Origin: Rachicladosporium sp. CCFEE 5018
Taxonomy: Eukaryota > Ascomycota > Dothideomycetes > Cladosporiales > Cladosporiaceae
DNA: 64,000 nt
Assembly: GCA_002077045.2 (NCBI GenBank)
Contig: KZ111167.1
Span: 65,304-129,303 of the forward strand
Direction: 5' to 3'
Shown here: positions 60,739-64,000 of the stretch, piece by piece
Layout of the letters: every line of letters starts with the position of its first letter
Numbering within the stretch: position 1 is the stretch's first letter
Program-made: the position numbers and the translations under genes
Notes under the pieces: generated by a model
The model's database searches: none
What the model was told of the DNA's origin: nothing
The model's input: the letters and a program-made list of their open reading frames with translations, nothing else

Positions 60739-63700
60739 TTACTCATCCGTACCACCCTGTCTGGCAGCCTCATTCTCCACCCACTTCTTCGCCACGCCCT
60801 TCACCCTCTCCACATCCCTCTCCGCACCCTCCTTCTCTTCGAACTCCAACCATCGCTTGAAAACAAACTTCGCTCGTCGCTTCTTCATCTTCACTGCGCT
60901 CATCCTCTCGAACAGTTTCCTACATCGCTCCACCGCTTCCTCCTTATCCTGAGCGATGCAAGCACGCTCAAGATCAACCCACATATCCCAGCCTTGCGTC
61001 CACTTCGGCCACTCGCCGGCAAGCGTCTCGAAGATAGTGCGGCCGCGTTCTGCGTCACCGCCAGCGCTGCGGAATTCTAGACCGGCGAATTTGGCTGTGA
61101 GAAGGCGGTGCTCGTCTTTGGCGATACTCTGCAATGCTCTAGGCAGTAGCGCACGCGCCTCGTCAGGTTTGTTGTATGTGCTCATGAGGAATGTAGCGTA
61201 GTTCAACCACACCTCCGGCACAGCCCTGAAGCTCTTGTTTCCCACCGCGCGCTCGAAGATCTTGTCCGCTTTGTCGTGCTTGCCGGAGTCGATGTAAATA
61301 CTCGCCAGTTTCTCGTGCATGCTCAACGGTTCTTGTACTTGACAAGCCCGCTTGAAGACATCATCCACTTTCTCCTCATCGCCGTATTCGACATCAAGGT
61401 TTAGCAGCGCGATCCAGATATTGCCCTTCTCGTCGCTCTCGCGGATGTGGATTGTACGTAGAGCGCGCTCGGCCAAGTCGCGAGCTTTCTGGACTTCGCC
61501 GAGTTGGAGCTGGAAGGCCATGTATTGGATCCAGAGGGCTGAGTCGTTCGGCTGACCGAGGAGCTGGCGCTCGAAGTCGGATGTGCTGCGGGGGCCGTGG
61601 GCATCGAGATCGGCTGTGAGGTCGACTTTGATTTCGGGTTTTGTGCGCTTGCGCTTCTTGAGGGTGGTGGTATCAGGCTCTGAGTCGGATGCAACGACTT
61701 CGGTCGTAGTGTTGAGGGTGTTGCCTGACCAGTCGAAGCCATTAGTAGAGAGTCCGGCAGTAGCCTTGACGGCGACCTCGTCGTCCGAGTCGTCGTCTGC
61801 AGGTACTGCTACACCATCATCTTCACTGTCGCCCATGTCGCGAACAGCGCCGAGATCGACATCGTCTTCCATGGTCTCGTCGTTGTCAGCTCCGATGATT
61901 TCTGCGTCGAGCTCAACGCCACCTGCAGCAGCGTCCTCCATTTCCGCATCTTCGTCGACCTCACGCCCATTCGTCTTCACCACCTCATCATCGCTCTCAG
62001 CGCCGTCATCTTTGAAGTATCTAGCCTTCAGACCCAGGCTAATCTTCTTGCCCTCTTTCTCAACCTTCAGCACCTTCGCTTTGACAATATCGCCAACCTC
62101 ATACAGCGTCCTGACGTCTTTGACAAACTTGTCCGCAACCTCGCTGCGATGACATAGACCGCTGAGCCTAGGCTGAGAATTGTCGAGATCCACGAAAGCG
62201 CCGTAGTCCTCAACCTTGCGAACCTTGCCTGTGACGATCATGCCCGTCTTGATGTCGTTGAACTGCAGCGGTGTCACGTAATTGGGATCGATCTGTGATT
62301 GTTTGAGAGAGAGCTGAATGTGCTTCGACGCTGGATCGACCGAGATGATGCGGCCGCGTACAAGCTGATCGAGCGTCAGGTGTGACTGCCAATTCTTGAT
62401 ATAAAGATCGCTGAGATCGGCGACGCGGATGAACGCATCGACTGTAGCGGAAAGAGAGGCGATGACACCCTTCTCGCTGATGTGCTTCACGAAGCCGCGG
62501 ACGATGTCGCCTGCCTTCAAGGCGCTGATGTTCGGGACTTGCGGGTCCTTTACTGGCAAAGTCGATGAGAGAACCTTGCTTGCACGCAGGGAGAGGTATA
62601 CGCGCTTGTTCGGCCTGTCGATGTCGAGCACACACACACGTACGATCTCGTTCTTTGCGTAGCGAGTAGGATCGGCTTGGTCGAAATCGTCGCTGAGTTC
62701 AGTCAGAGTGACTGGACCAGCGATGGAGTCACCCAACTGGACAGTCACCGAGTTCTCTGACACCTTTGTGACACGACCTGCAACCACGCTTCCTGATGTC
62801 AACGTGTCAAAGGTAATGATCTCAGCGTCATCGCCAGACCGCGCACTGAGATCCAGTCGATTGGATAGAGGCATTACGTTCTTGACCTTGACTTTGAGAG
62901 CAGAGCCGATGCCAAAGTGCTTTGATAAGTCGTTGAGCATGCCGACATCATCCGATAAATCCATCAACGCAATGCGACCTCGCACGCTAGGGCTGAGATT
63001 CACTCAGACGCAGTCATCACCATGGTTGTTGACAAACGCGAGGTGGCTCTCACCAGCACTGACGCCCTCCAGTCCGCCCAGCAGACTGCTGTCGCCATCT
63101 TCCACGCGGCTCTTCTTCGCCGAAAGTTCGTACACAGGGTTCTTGTTCTGACGATGCGTGATCGGCAGGAAACGATGATTTCGCGAGTCGTGGATCCCGA
63201 GAATCTTGACATCGAGAATGTCGTTCGGCTGGAACTGTTGGAGTGGCACCTTCTTGTTGTTGAAGTCATCCCAGGAGTCGAAGACTTCGCTCACATCGAT
63301 GCGGCCATGTGCGTTATCGGCTAGCCTCACGTTGATCTGGGTGCCTTTGACAGAGGCAACACGAGCTTTGGTGACAGTGTGCAGGCTAAGATCAGCAGTA
63401 GTCTTCAACGCTGAATCGACAGGGTTGACAAGCTCCGGTGCATCGGCCACAGATAGACTCGCAGTAGCCGCTACCGCTGTGGTCTCGAGCTTCTGCTCCC
63501 GCAGGCTAAGTAAGAAGCGTTCTTTCGACGCATCGACGTTCAGCACCCAAGGCGTGACGCTCTGATCTTTCCTGAGCCCAAATGCAGCTTGGCCAAGCAT
63601 TTCTGGTGCGAGCTGCGTCTTGAGCACCAGACCTACAGTGCCATTTGCGAACTCAACGTACACACCTTCGGGCGTGACGCTTCGTACAAAGCCATGCACC

Positions 63701-64000
63701 TTGTTGCCTTTCTTCACAGCCGCGAAGGACCCGATGAGTGCGCCTTTCTTCGCGTCCTCGACTAGACCAGGCTTGTTGGTCAACATGACTTGCCTGCTGC
63801 GTGCAAACTTGTTGAGCACAAGCAAGTCAGTCAGCTTCTGTCCGACTCGTATACGCTTCAGTGCGCTCTCAGCTTTCGCAGCCGAGCCGTCGAGAAGATG
63901 CGCTGCGCGGACGATGCCCTTGAGACCGTTCTCGAGATCGACTAGCACGCTGTCGAGTGTCTTCTCGGTCACGGTAGCTGAAACGATCTGTCCGCCTTGT
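60739..64000 (-). pseudogene. RRP5: RRP5 copy alpha, 5' part outside the window, in-frame TGA
   Basis: This covers the C-terminal 1087 or so codons of Rrp5 and continues past the window edge. S1 repeats and the C-terminal HAT/TPR-like region align without gaps to copy beta. At 63004-63006 the codon TGG (Trp1073 of copy beta) is TGA. The frame downstream (60739-63003, 754 codons) and upstream stays open and conserved. If real, the stop removes four S1 repeats and the whole HAT domain, which Rrp5 needs for 18S maturation. Because only one base is involved, a consensus error or a very recent mutation is possible; the beta copy is intact. No splice pair around the stop gives a sensible intron. 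Confidence 0.7.

Noticed and set aside
60739..63003. Separate 754-codon gene downstream of the TGA in RRP5
   Set aside because: It would start at a GTG inside an S1 repeat and aligns codon for codon to the C-terminal part of intact RRP5, so it is the continuation of a disrupted gene.
63004..63006. Selenocysteine reading of the TGA in RRP5
   Set aside because: Fungi of this group are not known to have the selenocysteine machinery, and the homologous residue is tryptophan, not cysteine.
59051..64000. Repeat-induced point mutation as cause of divergence between copies
   Set aside because: The copies differ by scattered changes in both directions and reading frames stay open; the nonsense change is not in a CpA context. 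A formal RIP index would need computation.

Overview
The window is nuclear DNA of a filamentous ascomycete. Genes are dense, introns are short (mostly 50-60 nt) with TACTAAC/CTGAC-type branch sites, and the proteins look like those of Pezizomycotina. Two diverged copies of one gene block (about 92% protein identity for YBP by hand count) suggest a hybrid or duplicated genome. The black yeast Hortaea werneckii and its Dothideomycete relatives are known for this, but the species is my inference. I see no CRISPR array, rRNA, convincing tRNA or transposon.

Layout. Block alpha-left (1-5708) holds a Ybp1/Ybp2-family gene, UBC6, LAS1 and the 5' part of an NAD kinase gene, ending in a 100-N gap. A single-copy stretch (5809-21477) follows: a MKT1 fragment, CWF23, DCP2, an alpha/beta hydrolase, an NmrA-like oxidoreductase, ATG16, a coiled-coil protein, TAF14, YRB1, a DUF4604 protein and a basic protein of unknown function. 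Block beta (21891-34909) repeats YBP-UBC6-LAS1-NAD kinase (with a gap) and continues through a GST-like gene and RRP5. A second single-copy stretch (35159-57798) carries CDT2, a tandem pair of C2H2 zinc-finger genes, a secreted GH43 enzyme, a Dma-type FHA-RING ligase, alpha-MPP, PUB1, two unrecognised proteins, mitochondrial GluRS and a type I DnaJ. After the third gap, block alpha-right (57899-64000) holds the rest of an NAD kinase, a second GST-like gene and a second RRP5 that carries an in-frame TGA.

The main observation concerns this layout. The 562 bases before the first gap (5147-5708) match the 562 bases after the third gap (57899-58460) by eye, whereas the beta copy differs from them at three sites. 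The simplest reading is that 1-5708 and 57899-64000 are one locus (alpha) split by scaffolding, with the homeologous beta contigs placed inside it. The gaps fall where the two copies are nearly identical.

Functionally the genes are mostly housekeeping: ribosome biogenesis (LAS1, RRP5), mRNA decay and control (DCP2, PUB1, MKT1), splicing (CWF23), transcription (TAF14), ubiquitin and cell-cycle control (UBC6, CDT2, Dma), nuclear transport (YRB1), autophagy (ATG16), mitochondria (alpha-MPP, GluRS) and NADP supply. The lineage-specific part is the zinc-finger pair at 37.8-41.0 kb with 39-40 nt introns, together with several unrecognised proteins. I worked out exon structures by hand from splice signals and reading-frame closure. 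Every spliced model listed closes in frame, but none has transcript support.
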